Of a stretch of DNA of 32,522 nucleotides, positions 15,304-23,462 are shown in pieces. Every line of letters starts with the position of its first letter. The stretch's first letter is position 1. Below the pieces are notes generated by a model. The model was not told the origin of the DNA. It ran no database searches and worked only from the letters and a program-made list of their open reading frames with translations. Source of the stretch: Bacteroidota bacterium (GTDB lineage Bacteria > Spirochaetota > Spirochaetia > JABMQR01); the NCBI GenBank assembly GCA_013202335.1, contig JABMQR010000078.1:1-32522 (forward strand), in the 5' to 3' direction. The position numbers and the translations under genes were made by a program.

Positions 15304-15990
15304 ATGGATCACCTCGTACTAAGTGAATTCGAAAGCCTACCTCTACATAAAATCGTATATATAAAACTCAGAGAATCTATTCTATCCGGAGCATTGAAAC
15401 CTGGTGAAAAACTTATAGAAAACGATCTCTCCAAACAGCTGAAAATTAGCAAAACCCCCATTCGCGAAGCCATCCGCGTGCTCTCTCAGGAGGGGTTAAT
15501 TGTCCACAATACCCGTAGGGGAATAACCGTTATCGATTTCACAGCAAAGGATGTTTGGGAAATTATAACATTGCGGACCGAAATCGAAGCAATGGGAATC
15601 CGTCTTACCATTGATAATATTGATAAAAATGATTACAAAATACTCGACAAAATCATCAATCAATTAGTAGCTTCTGCTAAACAAAAAAAGTTTACCGCAA
15701 TGGCTAAAGCTGATATGAAATTTCATCACTTTCTTATGGAAAAATCAGGAAACTCACGACTGGTTACGGCCTGGAATACTATAGCCTCACAGATGCAGGT
15801 ATTACTGCAAATGATAGATTTCTACTCTTTCACCCCGAATTATTCGGAACAAAACCACCGGAAATTAATTCAGGCGATTCAATCCGGTGATCAGGAACGT
15901 ACTGCAGCATTAATAAAAGAACATGTAGCTACCAGTATGGACCTAATCCTAAAGCAGTTTCATAACGTAAAAAATGGGAATCAGAAATAG
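15304..15990 (+). CDS. GntR family regulator, FCD subfamily
   Basis: Transcription factor of 228 residues. It has a GntR winged helix-turn-helix (LKPGEKLIENDLSKQLKISK, TPIREAIRVLSQEGLI) and a C-terminal FCD domain with metal or ligand residues in ADMKFHHFL, QNHRKL and KEHVATS. It is strongly similar along its length to the regulator at 3168-3851, so the two are paralogues. It stands between the two halves of the catabolic region and is divergent from the 12-gene operon, whose promoter lies in the shared 199-base intergenic region. This is the classic position of a local repressor. Its own promoter carries a variant of the operator. Effector unknown. Confidence 0.93.
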   Translation: MDHLVLSEFESLPLHKIVYIKLRESILSGALKPGEKLIENDLSKQLKISKTPIREAIRVLSQEGLIVHNTRRGITVIDFTAKDVWEIITLRTEIEAMGIRLTIDNIDKNDYKILDKIINQLVASAKQKKFTAMAKADMKFHHFLMEKSGNSRLVTAWNTIASQMQVLLQMIDFYSFTPNYSEQNHRKLIQAIQSGDQERTAALIKEHVATSMDLILKQFHNVKNGNQK

Positions 15991-16013
15991 CAGCACTATA
16001 CCACTCTTTAATT

Positions 16014-18146
16014 CTATTTCATCCTTGCCTTCAAAAGAATATAATCTCCGGCTTCCAGAAAAATTGAAATACTTGTTCCTCCTGGTATGATTTCGTTGGT
16101 CACTAAATCAGTAACTTCTTCATGAGTCCCTACTGTTTCAATACTCCCATGCAGGTCTGAATCGGTACTATTGGTAACAATATATACACGTTCATCCTGT
16201 TTTTGGAGCACATGAAGATCCATGATATGTAAACTATTTTTATCTTGTTTAAGCCAGGCACCTCTTTCCACATCAGCAGATGCTAAAATATGTAATAAAA
16301 GTTCCCGAATACTACTGAATCTCCCTTCATGAAGCCATGACATTCCAGGATGAGTTCCTATATACCATGCCTGCCCAAGGCCAAAACTATGTCTGGTTAC
16401 TGCAGGAAGTCCGTCTGAATCAAAAGATGCAACAATTTCCTTTTCAGTATCATGATAAATTTCAAGTTCTGAACGCTGGTGATAAGCCGGAAATGATTCA
16501 TTGCCGTATATAACACGCTCACCGCTGCAAAGAGTAACATTCTTCTCCTTAACACCAAAAACTTTGTCCAGCCCGGCTCCTGGAATCCTGAGATTGTACC
16601 ATCCGCGGTGGTTCATCATACCGCATTTTGCGGTTCCTACGAGAGTACCGCCTTCTCGGGTAAATGCTTCCAGTGAGGCAGCCAGTAAGGGTCCAATAAC
16701 CAGCTGGTAGGGAAGAATAATCACTTTAATATGGTCAGGTATGCATCCATCCTTCACATCTGAGGGATCAAGAAATTCAACATAGAAGTCCTCACTCCAG
16801 AGGAGATCCACAAATCCGCGAATAGAGTCCTTCAGCAGATCATCAGCTCCATACCCCTGCAGTACAATGGCATTATCGGGTGTCTGGAGCATTGCAATAC
16901 CTTGTTTCGCTACATCTGAATCAAGAAAAAACTGTTCCTCTTTTTTTACCGCACAAATAACCTTTTCCACTTCATCAACCAGAGGTCTTGGATTACCTTC
17001 CAGGTCCACAAGCCCTCCCCAGTGCATCGGCTGCGGTCTCCACTCGCGCCAACCGTGAAAAGAGATCTCCTTCGCCCCATGGCCAATACATTCAGCCATA
17101 TAGCGGCCTATATCCCTTGGAAGCGGAGTATGATCCGGCCCTTTGGAATAACCTCCAATTGGACCTGATTCCAGTTCAGGCACCCAGAAAGGTTTATCTT
17201 TTGCCATGCTCTTCTCAAGAAAAAGTTTACTGGAGATATATTCCCGCTCATGCTTATAGCGGTTTCCAATTCCAGGATAGAGATCCGATCCAAATATATC
17301 CACAGTTTTAGCTAATTCCCAGAGATTTATTCCGAGTAAAATACCGAAAAAATCCCACCGTGAATAGACAAAAGTATTTAGAAGTATTGGATGGTCAGGA
17401 TCCTTCTTACGTATTATTTCTGCTTCAGCAGCAAATTGATTTGTCCAGGCTGCAGCACGGAACTGGTGCCAGTCTATCCAGGGAGAGACAGCTCCCCAGG
17501 CAGCGGGAGTTGCTCTTGGCATCTCAATATCTCCCCAGGAATCAAACCAGAGATTTGTAGCCAGCCACTGCCAGCTCTCATTCAAGGCCTCAATTGTCTC
17601 ATACTTTTTTTTAAGAAATTCCTGAAAAGCTGCTCTGGAGTGATCACAGTAGCAATAGATATTTCCCGCACCCTTCTCCTGTACAAAGGGGTATCCCGGT
17701 TCATTATTTATCTGCCAGTATCCTAAAGCAGGGTGCGTTGAATATCGATCAATCAGCGCTTTCAAGTACCTTGCATGAGCTTCCTGAAACCCTGGATGAT
17801 CAATACATGCCCAGTTATAGGTACCTAAAAGGTACTGCTTATGATTATCTTTGTTTACCGCCTGAATGTCAGGATATTTTTTAACCAGCCAGTGCGGAGG
17901 ACAGCAGGAACCAGTTCCTAATACAACCGTAAACCCATTTACTTCGGCCTCTTCCATAAGACCATCAATAAAGGACCAGTCAAAATCCCCTTCACGCGGC
18001 TCTATTCTATCCCAACTGGTCAAAGCCTCTGCAGTTCTGGTCTGATTGAATCCCACCTTTTTCATGGCGCGAAAATCAGAGACCATCTCTTCATTAGTAT
18101 GATAATACGGATAGTAGTTACAGCCAAAGAGAAAGTTTTTCTGCAT
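16014..18146 (-). CDS. GH42 family glycoside hydrolase (beta-galactosidase-like)
   Basis: Cytoplasmic retaining glycosidase of 710 residues with no signal peptide. The N-terminal catalytic TIM barrel starts with FGCNYYPYY and contains the acid/base E149 in YWQINNEPGYP and the probable nucleophile E324 in FWVPELESGPIGGY. A trimerisation (class-I glutamine-amidotransferase-like) domain and a small C-terminal beta domain follow, as in GH42 enzymes. The NNEP and PELES contexts differ a little from lactose-type members, so the natural substrate may be another beta- or alpha-L-linked glycoside. It is the last gene of the ABC transporter operon, 10 bases after the permease gene, and should act on the imported compound. 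It converges on the GntR gene with only 23 bases between. Confidence 0.88.
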   Translation of the reverse strand: MQKNFLFGCNYYPYYHTNEEMVSDFRAMKKVGFNQTRTAEALTSWDRIEPREGDFDWSFIDGLMEEAEVNGFTVVLGTGSCCPPHWLVKKYPDIQAVNKDNHKQYLLGTYNWACIDHPGFQEAHARYLKALIDRYSTHPALGYWQINNEPGYPFVQEKGAGNIYCYCDHSRAAFQEFLKKKYETIEALNESWQWLATNLWFDSWGDIEMPRATPAAWGAVSPWIDWHQFRAAAWTNQFAAEAEIIRKKDPDHPILLNTFVYSRWDFFGILLGINLWELAKTVDIFGSDLYPGIGNRYKHEREYISSKLFLEKSMAKDKPFWVPELESGPIGGYSKGPDHTPLPRDIGRYMAECIGHGAKEISFHGWREWRPQPMHWGGLVDLEGNPRPLVDEVEKVICAVKKEEQFFLDSDVAKQGIAMLQTPDNAIVLQGYGADDLLKDSIRGFVDLLWSEDFYVEFLDPSDVKDGCIPDHIKVIILPYQLVIGPLLAASLEAFTREGGTLVGTAKCGMMNHRGWYNLRIPGAGLDKVFGVKEKNVTLCSGERVIYGNESFPAYHQRSELEIYHDTEKEIVASFDSDGLPAVTRHSFGLGQAWYIGTHPGMSWLHEGRFSSIRELLLHILASADVERGAWLKQDKNSLHIMDLHVLQKQDERVYIVTNSTDSDLHGSIETVGTHEEVTDLVTNEIIPGGTSISIFLEAGDYILLKARMK

Positions 18147-18156
18147 AAAAGTACCC

Positions 18157-19023
18157 TTATTTACCGTATGAATTTACAGAACCAGCTGCATTCTGTGAAA
18201 GATATTTTGCAGAGAAAATTAGCAATATGATTGTTGGCAGCAAAAAGATAATTCCTAACGTTGAAGTCATGCCATTATCTCCGGAACCCACAAATGAGAA
18301 GAGAAGAAGCGGCATGGTTATAACTCTTCCACCACCGATAAGTACTGTCATTATGTACTCACCCCACGATATGATAAAAGCAAACAATCCCCCTGTAATG
18401 ATACCGGGAGCAATCGCGGGAATTGTTATAAGAAAAAATGTTTTTGTCTTATTTGCACCAAGAATTCTCGCCTGTTCCTCAAATTCAGGATTGTAGTTTG
18501 CAAATACTCCAGTCAGGGCTATGGTCATATAGGGAATAGTCTTGAGTAGATGGACAAGCATTACCCCTACTACTGAATCAGATAATCCGATTTTAATAAA
18601 TACAATATGCATACCCATTGTTACCGCAAGACCTGGAATAATACTTGGCGCAAGAATAAAAAACTGTGCCAGGGTTTTAAACCTGAAAGTATGCATTCCC
18701 AATGCCCTGCCGGCAGGTATACCAATACAGGTTGAAACAAATGTGACTACCGCAGCTATAAGCAGACTGTTTCTAAATGCTGAAAATACATTTGAGCCAG
18801 CCCTGAAAGCACTTCGCCATGGACGTAAACTTAAATTCTCCGGCAGCAAGGTTGGATAGAGCCACCGTTCGCTGAAAGCCCACATAATCATAGGAATCAG
18901 CGGTAGAATAACCAGAACCACAACCCCCAGCATAATTATAGAGAGCATTGTTTTTTTTGTAGAATCGACTTTATTAGGGATCTGTGGTATTGGTGTTTCA
19001 ATCTTACTGATAGTCTTACTCAT
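18157..19023 (-). CDS. ABC transporter permease (second)
   Basis: Inner-membrane permease of the spermidine/putrescine-thiamine-Fe type (288 residues), with about six membrane helices and a charged N-terminal tail before the first. The loop that couples to the ATPase is visible as EEQARILGANKTKTFFLITI. It starts 3 bases downstream of the partner permease's stop, with AAGGAG as ribosome binding site. Together with the gene at 19026-19895 it makes the membrane channel of the importer. Confidence 0.93.
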   Translation of the reverse strand: MSKTISKIETPIPQIPNKVDSTKKTMLSIIMLGVVVLVILPLIPMIMWAFSERWLYPTLLPENLSLRPWRSAFRAGSNVFSAFRNSLLIAAVVTFVSTCIGIPAGRALGMHTFRFKTLAQFFILAPSIIPGLAVTMGMHIVFIKIGLSDSVVGVMLVHLLKTIPYMTIALTGVFANYNPEFEEQARILGANKTKTFFLITIPAIAPGIITGGLFAFIISWGEYIMTVLIGGGRVITMPLLLFSFVGSGDNGMTSTLGIIFLLPTIILLIFSAKYLSQNAAGSVNSYGK

Positions 19024-19025
19024 CC

Positions 19026-19895
19026 CTAACTCCTTCCAGCTACTTTCATAATAATTTTTTGGTACGCTACTACTAACAGCATGACAAATAGTGCAACAAA
19101 AACACTGACAGCCATAGCTTGAGGCCTTCCTTTCAAATCAAGACTCTCATACAACTGGTACGAATAGACACTAAGCATAGTCGGTCTGGTTTTACCCATG
19201 AGAAACGGCACTTCATAAGCTCCAAAAGCAAAAGAGAAGCAGACAATTGATGCCGGAGTTATTCCGGGAATAATCAGAGGCAGCAGTACATGACGAAAAC
19301 TCTGCCATTTACTTGCTCCGAGAGATTGTGCGACTTCTTCATAATCAGTAGCTACTGACTGAAGAATTGCAAGGACAATAACGCCAACATAGGGTATCTG
19401 TTTCCAGAGGTATACCAAAATAATACCAATCCCAAGATCATCTTTGACCAGAATAGGAAAGTCTGAGGGAACGGAAGTTACACCCAGGTGATAAAAAATC
19501 CTGGATATCAGCCCGCTTTGAGACAGCAGCATCATTACCCCAACAGCCACTACAATATGAGGCATAGGTATAGGAATTTGGTAGGTAAACGCTACAAGTT
19601 TTTTTCCTACAAAAGTTTTTCGCAGCATCAAGGCCGTTGCAATGGCAAATACCATTGTAAGAAAAGTTGCTGTTAAGGCAATTAGAAAAGTCATAACAAA
19701 TGAAATTCTAAATGTTGATGTTGCAAAAATCGTCTTATAGGAATCTATTTTTATATCCCGAAAACTACCGGTAAATGGGTTCACTTCCAAACTTTGCAAT
19801 ATGCCAAAGACAAGACCCCCCACGAATAAAAACAGTATCACCGCCACAGCAGGCAGAAGAAGAAGTGCTATTTTAGTATTTGTTTTGAGATTCAT
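19026..19895 (-). CDS. ABC transporter permease (first)
   Basis: Inner-membrane permease, 289 residues, with about six helices starting IALLLLPAVAVILFLFVGGL. The EAA-type coupling loop is EEVAQSLGASKWQSFRHVLL. Its ribosome binding site (GGGAGAGG) lies inside the last codons of the URO-D-type gene, so translation of the two is coupled. E. coli YnjC is a single fused permease; here the two halves are separate proteins. Confidence 0.93.
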   Translation of the reverse strand: MNLKTNTKIALLLLPAVAVILFLFVGGLVFGILQSLEVNPFTGSFRDIKIDSYKTIFATSTFRISFVMTFLIALTATFLTMVFAIATALMLRKTFVGKKLVAFTYQIPIPMPHIVVAVGVMMLLSQSGLISRIFYHLGVTSVPSDFPILVKDDLGIGIILVYLWKQIPYVGVIVLAILQSVATDYEEVAQSLGASKWQSFRHVLLPLIIPGITPASIVCFSFAFGAYEVPFLMGKTRPTMLSVYSYQLYESLDLKGRPQAMAVSVFVALFVMLLVVAYQKIIMKVAGRS

Positions 19896-19899
19896 CGAA

Positions 19900-20952
19900 T
19901 CAACCTCTCCCTAAAAATGTTGGATCATCACACAGTTCATGTAATGTTTTCAGCATCGTTTCGTAATTTGAAAACGGTATACTGTTAACCATGGTATGGC
20001 TTGATGTGAGGACATACCCCCCATCTTTTCCAAGCTTCATGATGTGTTCAGTAACTTTTTCCCGAACCTTTTCCTCGGTTCCCCGAGCTAAAGTTTCAAG
20101 AATATCTATATTGCCAATGAAGGCAATCTTTTTTTTATATGTATTCCGCAGTGCATAAATATCATTACAACTTGGCTGAATAGGATGTACTGCCAGATAA
20201 CCAAGTTCAATAAACATGGGAATAACCTCATCCAGATTTCCGCAGCAATGCCCAATATAGGGAATTCCCAGGGAATTCAGCTTATCAGTTATTATCTTTG
20301 TACGATGAAACCACAACTCTCTGGTACGAGCTTCACCGATCATTAATCCCCTGGAATCTGAAAGATCATCATCAATCAGCACCAAATCAACAGGATACTG
20401 TGAGAGTATCTCTATAACTTTCAGCGCAAAATCCAAATAGATATCCATCATCCTGCCGATAAGTTCCGGATCGTCATACAGGTTCATCATAAAATCCGTA
20501 AGTCCCATACTTAACGAAGTATCAGCAAACACTGAACGTAAAGCAACAGCAGCTCCCACAGATGTTTTTTTTGTCTCATCAGTCAGACGCTTCACATTAT
20601 AGGTAATAAGGTCAAGCTTCCTCTGATATTCACCAATAAAGTCCCAATTATCATAGATTTTTCTGTTTTTTATCAAGCCGTCAGTATATTGTGAAGATCC
20701 ATCATCCATAACTTTATACTGCTGACCAAATTTCCCATACCCTCCGACAAAGAGCATATCAATACCCGTACGTAAAGCAAGCTCCAACTGGTCTGCAGGA
20801 GCCAGTTCCCAACTGTTTTTCCCAATCCGTTTACCAAGAACTGCATCCACATGCTTTGACTCAAAAAGGGTTTCCAGATTTGGAATTCTGTCAGTCTCTT
20901 CCCAACGGAGAGTTTTCAAGAGGCGCACTTTATCGGAATCTCTATAATTCAT
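19900..20952 (-). CDS. URO-D/MtaA-type protein (uroporphyrinogen decarboxylase family)
   Basis: TIM-barrel protein (350 residues) of the group that includes uroporphyrinogen decarboxylase and the cobamide-dependent methyltransferases MtaA/MtbA/CmuA. Family features include LLKTLRWEETDRIPNLE at the start, LVLIDDDLSDSRGLMIG, and YIGHCCGNLDEVIPMFIELG followed by VHPIQPSCND, where His and Cys residues could bind zinc as in the methyltransferases. No corrinoid protein is encoded nearby. The frame is open to 21012, but that ATG lies inside a terminator hairpin and has no ribosome binding site; the ATG at 20952 follows CAGAGGAA and is preferred. Such genes often occur in sugar clusters of anaerobes with no assigned role. 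A demethylase of a methylated substrate is one possibility. It is not a heme enzyme gene by context. Confidence 0.82.
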   Translation of the reverse strand: MNYRDSDKVRLLKTLRWEETDRIPNLETLFESKHVDAVLGKRIGKNSWELAPADQLELALRTGIDMLFVGGYGKFGQQYKVMDDGSSQYTDGLIKNRKIYDNWDFIGEYQRKLDLITYNVKRLTDETKKTSVGAAVALRSVFADTSLSMGLTDFMMNLYDDPELIGRMMDIYLDFALKVIEILSQYPVDLVLIDDDLSDSRGLMIGEARTRELWFHRTKIITDKLNSLGIPYIGHCCGNLDEVIPMFIELGYLAVHPIQPSCNDIYALRNTYKKKIAFIGNIDILETLARGTEEKVREKVTEHIMKLGKDGGYVLTSSHTMVNSIPFSNYETMLKTLHELCDDPTFLGRG

Positions 20953-20973
20953 ATCGTGTTCCTCTGAAATTTT

Positions 20974-21011
20974 AAAAACTGCAGCAGCCCCAGCTTTTTG
21001 AGGCTGCTGCA
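20974..21011 (-). terminator. Intrinsic terminator within the ABC operon, after the binding-protein gene
   Basis: On the minus strand TGCAGCAGCC and GGCTGCTGCA form a perfect 10-bp GC-rich stem (21011-21002 with 20989-20980), followed by G and five T. It stands between the binding-protein gene and the URO-D-type gene. Partial termination here would make more binding protein than membrane components. Confidence 0.82.
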
Positions 21012-21030
21012 TTTAATTCAAATAATTTGT

Positions 21031-22278
21031 CTAGTCACCAAGAACGTAAGTTTTCCAGCCAGCAATCATTCGAATCAAATATTCTGAATTTAATTCTGGA
21101 AGCATATGAGCATTTAAAACTGCTGAAGATACTACCGATTCTGCTCTGGGAATAGCATCAAACTTTGCTTTCAAATCTGCAGATACTGTGGCCATATCAT
21201 TCAGAGGAAGAGCACCCCAACTATCCGGCAGAGCTCTTACATACTGAGCTTCTGGTTCCATAGCCATATTACAAAGTACCATTGCAGCTGCTTTTGCGCT
21301 TGAGTTATAGCTTATTGCAAGATAATTTGCTCCACCAATTGTTCCACTGTCCCAAACATATGTACGAGTTGTTTCAGGGAATTGACCAGTTTTAATAAGG
21401 TTCTTAGGAGTGGTAGGACCATAGGCTACAACAAAATCTATCTCTCCATTTCCAAAGAGTGATTCCAATGCAGGTCGGCTTTCAGGATAGGTTTCACCTT
21501 CTCTCCACAGATAAGGTTTGATCTCATTGAGTTTGTCCCAAAGTAGTGGTGAATATTTATCCCATGTTTCCTGTGAAAATTCCTCAAAAGGTGCTGTTCC
21601 ACCTGATACAGCGTACAGTACATGTTTTACAAAATCCTGTCCGGTGAAGTCATCAACGATTGGGTAGGTAAATCTTCCGGGATTGTCCATGATCCATGCA
21701 AGAAAAGCATCAATGTCTTTAGGAGGATTTGGATTTTTCACAGAATCATAAGCTACTACTACTTGTGTAGTTCCCCAGGGACTCTCATGATCATCAGTAG
21801 GAAATCCATAATCCATGTTCAAACTTGCGTCTTCCCAGTTTACATACTGAATATTAGGAAGCATTGATGTATAGGGTCCAAACAATGCATCTGCATTCTT
21901 CATTTTGTAGAAGTTTGCTCCATTAATCCACATCATATCAACTGAACTACCTGAATCTTTTCCAGCCTCTTTTTCTCCCAAAATTGCATTCATAAAAGTT
22001 TGGGGACCAGTAACCGGCACCTGATTCACTGTCACACCGTATTCTTCTTTCATACGTCCAGCAAGATACCCGGTCACATACTGGTTGGCAGCGTCATTTC
22101 CGCCCCACATATACCAGTAAAGTTCCTGCCCTTCTGCTTCTGCTACAATTTCGTCCCAGGACATGTCCTGATATCTCTCTTCAAATGGGGCACTTTCTGC
22201 ATCAGCACTTGCAGCTGCAAACAGAGAGCCTGTTGCTATCAACAGCATCATCATCACTAAACAGATACTTTTCTTCAT
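21031..22278 (-). CDS. ABC transporter substrate-binding protein, YnjB-like
   Basis: Exported binding protein of an importer, 415 residues. The Sec signal peptide is MKKSICLVMMMLLIATGSLF, with cleavage probably after FAAASA. The mature part has the two-lobed fold typical of YnjB: an early ELYWYMWGGNDAANQY strand, then VDMMWINGANFYKMK, LFGPYTSMLPN, ESPWGTTQVVVAYDS and NPGRFTYP. The family's ligand is not settled. The context (GH42 glycosidase, sugar isomerase) argues for a glycoside or sugar derivative. Ribosome binding site TTGGAGG. It is preceded by a small hairpin and followed by a strong terminator, both consistent with high expression. Confidence 0.92.
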   Translation of the reverse strand: MKKSICLVMMMLLIATGSLFAAASADAESAPFEERYQDMSWDEIVAEAEGQELYWYMWGGNDAANQYVTGYLAGRMKEEYGVTVNQVPVTGPQTFMNAILGEKEAGKDSGSSVDMMWINGANFYKMKNADALFGPYTSMLPNIQYVNWEDASLNMDYGFPTDDHESPWGTTQVVVAYDSVKNPNPPKDIDAFLAWIMDNPGRFTYPIVDDFTGQDFVKHVLYAVSGGTAPFEEFSQETWDKYSPLLWDKLNEIKPYLWREGETYPESRPALESLFGNGEIDFVVAYGPTTPKNLIKTGQFPETTRTYVWDSGTIGGANYLAISYNSSAKAAAMVLCNMAMEPEAQYVRALPDSWGALPLNDMATVSADLKAKFDAIPRAESVVSSAVLNAHMLPELNSEYLIRMIAGWKTYVLGD

Positions 22279-22298
22279 AGTAAACCTCCAATTTTTCT

Positions 22299-22314
22299 AA
22301 TCCTTATAAAAGGA
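22299..22314 (-). other. Small hairpin between ATPase and binding-protein genes
   Basis: ATCCTT and AAGGAT form a 6-bp stem with a 4-base loop, just upstream of the binding-protein ribosome binding site. The T run after it is poor, so it may stabilise the downstream message rather than terminate. Confidence 0.35.
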
Positions 22315-22335
22315 TATAATGACATTTCTATAATA

Positions 22336-23376
22336 CTACTCTTCCAACATCCAAACCTTATCCGGGGGAAAGTAGAGATTAACCTCAGTTCCTTCCAGAT
22401 TGATATTAACTTCAGGGTCTCCAATGATTTCCCACTTGTTTCCTTCAATATATGTTATATACCGATTATAGGTTCCCATATAAATCTGCCGATCTATAAC
22501 AGCTTTCATTGTATTTTTCCCCGGTTCTTTTGCAAAAGAGATGTTTTCCGGTCGAATCAGCAAATAGGCTTTTCCATCCTGAGCAATGGATTCCTTAAAA
22601 CTAAAACTGCCGAGAGAGGAGATGAATTCTTCTCCTCGTTTTTCTCCCAAAAGTACATTCTTGTTTCCAAAAAACGCCGCAGAACGGCGAGTTCTGGGTT
22701 TGTCATAGAATTCCCTGGGAGAAGAATACTGCTGTACATCTCCATCAAGCATCAAGGCTATTTTATCAGCCAGCAGAACCGCCTCTTCCTGGTCGTGTGT
22801 CACAAAAATGGTAGTCAGCTTCAGCTCTCTCTGAATTCTCAGAATCAGCTCCCGCATCTCATCCCGTAAGTGAGCATCAAGATTGGATAAGGGTTCATCA
22901 AGGAGAAGTATCTGCGGACCAATGATAAGTGCACGAATCAGGGCAACACGCTGCTGCTGTCCTCCTGAAAGCTCTGAAGGTTTCCTTTTCTCAAGTCCCT
23001 CGAGCTGTACAAGTTTCATGTATTCCGCAACTTTATCCTTAATTATTTTCTTATCTACATGGCGCATCCTCAAACCGAAGGCTACATTATCCTCTACGGT
23101 CATATAGGGGAAAAGGAGATAGTTTTGATACACCATAACCACTCCCCTTTTTTCCGGTTTTACACCAGCCATATCTAAACCATTAAAAAAAACACTACCA
23201 CTGGTTATGGAGTGCAGTCCGGCTATCATCTTCAGTGTAGTTGTTTTACCGCATCCACTAGGACCAAGAAGAGCTACCAATTCTCCCGGTTTTATCACGA
23301 GATCAATATTCTTTACTGCTGCTTCTTTGCTGTTATCATATACCTTGCTCAATTTCTCAAGCCTAACTTCAGTCAT
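22336..23376 (-). CDS. ABC transporter ATP-binding protein (PotA/UgpC type)
   Basis: Energises the importer encoded downstream. The 346 residues contain Walker A GPSGCGKTT (38-46), the Q-loop at VYQNYLLFPYMTVEDN, the signature LSGGQQQRVALIRAL, Walker B ILLLDEPLSNLDAHL and the switch THDQEEAVLLAD. A C-terminal TOBE/MalK-like regulatory domain of about 100 residues completes the usual length. It is the first gene of the unit and lies directly behind a promoter with two operator boxes. Confidence 0.95.
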   Translation of the reverse strand: MTEVRLEKLSKVYDNSKEAAVKNIDLVIKPGELVALLGPSGCGKTTTLKMIAGLHSITSGSVFFNGLDMAGVKPEKRGVVMVYQNYLLFPYMTVEDNVAFGLRMRHVDKKIIKDKVAEYMKLVQLEGLEKRKPSELSGGQQQRVALIRALIIGPQILLLDEPLSNLDAHLRDEMRELILRIQRELKLTTIFVTHDQEEAVLLADKIALMLDGDVQQYSSPREFYDKPRTRRSAAFFGNKNVLLGEKRGEEFISSLGSFSFKESIAQDGKAYLLIRPENISFAKEPGKNTMKAVIDRQIYMGTYNRYITYIEGNKWEIIGDPEVNINLEGTEVNLYFPPDKVWMLEE

Positions 23377-23414
23377 GCAAGTTTCTCCTTCTAGCTGGCC
23401 TCAATACTTTATTA

Positions 23415-23453
23415 AGTCGACTTTATTATAAGTCGATTGATACCCACTGTCAA
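23415..23453 (-). promoter_or_regulatory. Promoter with two operator boxes ahead of the ABC operon
   Basis: Minus-strand TTGACA (23448-23453), a 17-base spacer and TATAAT (23425-23430). The perfect box AGTCGACT lies just downstream of the -10 (23415-23422), and a degenerate box AATCGACT (plus-strand AGTCGATT, 23431-23438) lies in the spacer, 16 bases centre to centre. Two boxes flanking the -10 suggest tight repression by the local GntR protein(s). Confidence 0.82.
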
Positions 23454-23462
23454 ATTATTTTA

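Noticed and set aside
18964..18977. Sequence resembling the operator with its flank (TCGACTTTATTA) inside the second permease gene
   Set aside because: It lacks the left half of the palindrome (AATCGACT instead of AGTCGACT) and lies in coding sequence just after a start codon with no promoter around it; probably chance.
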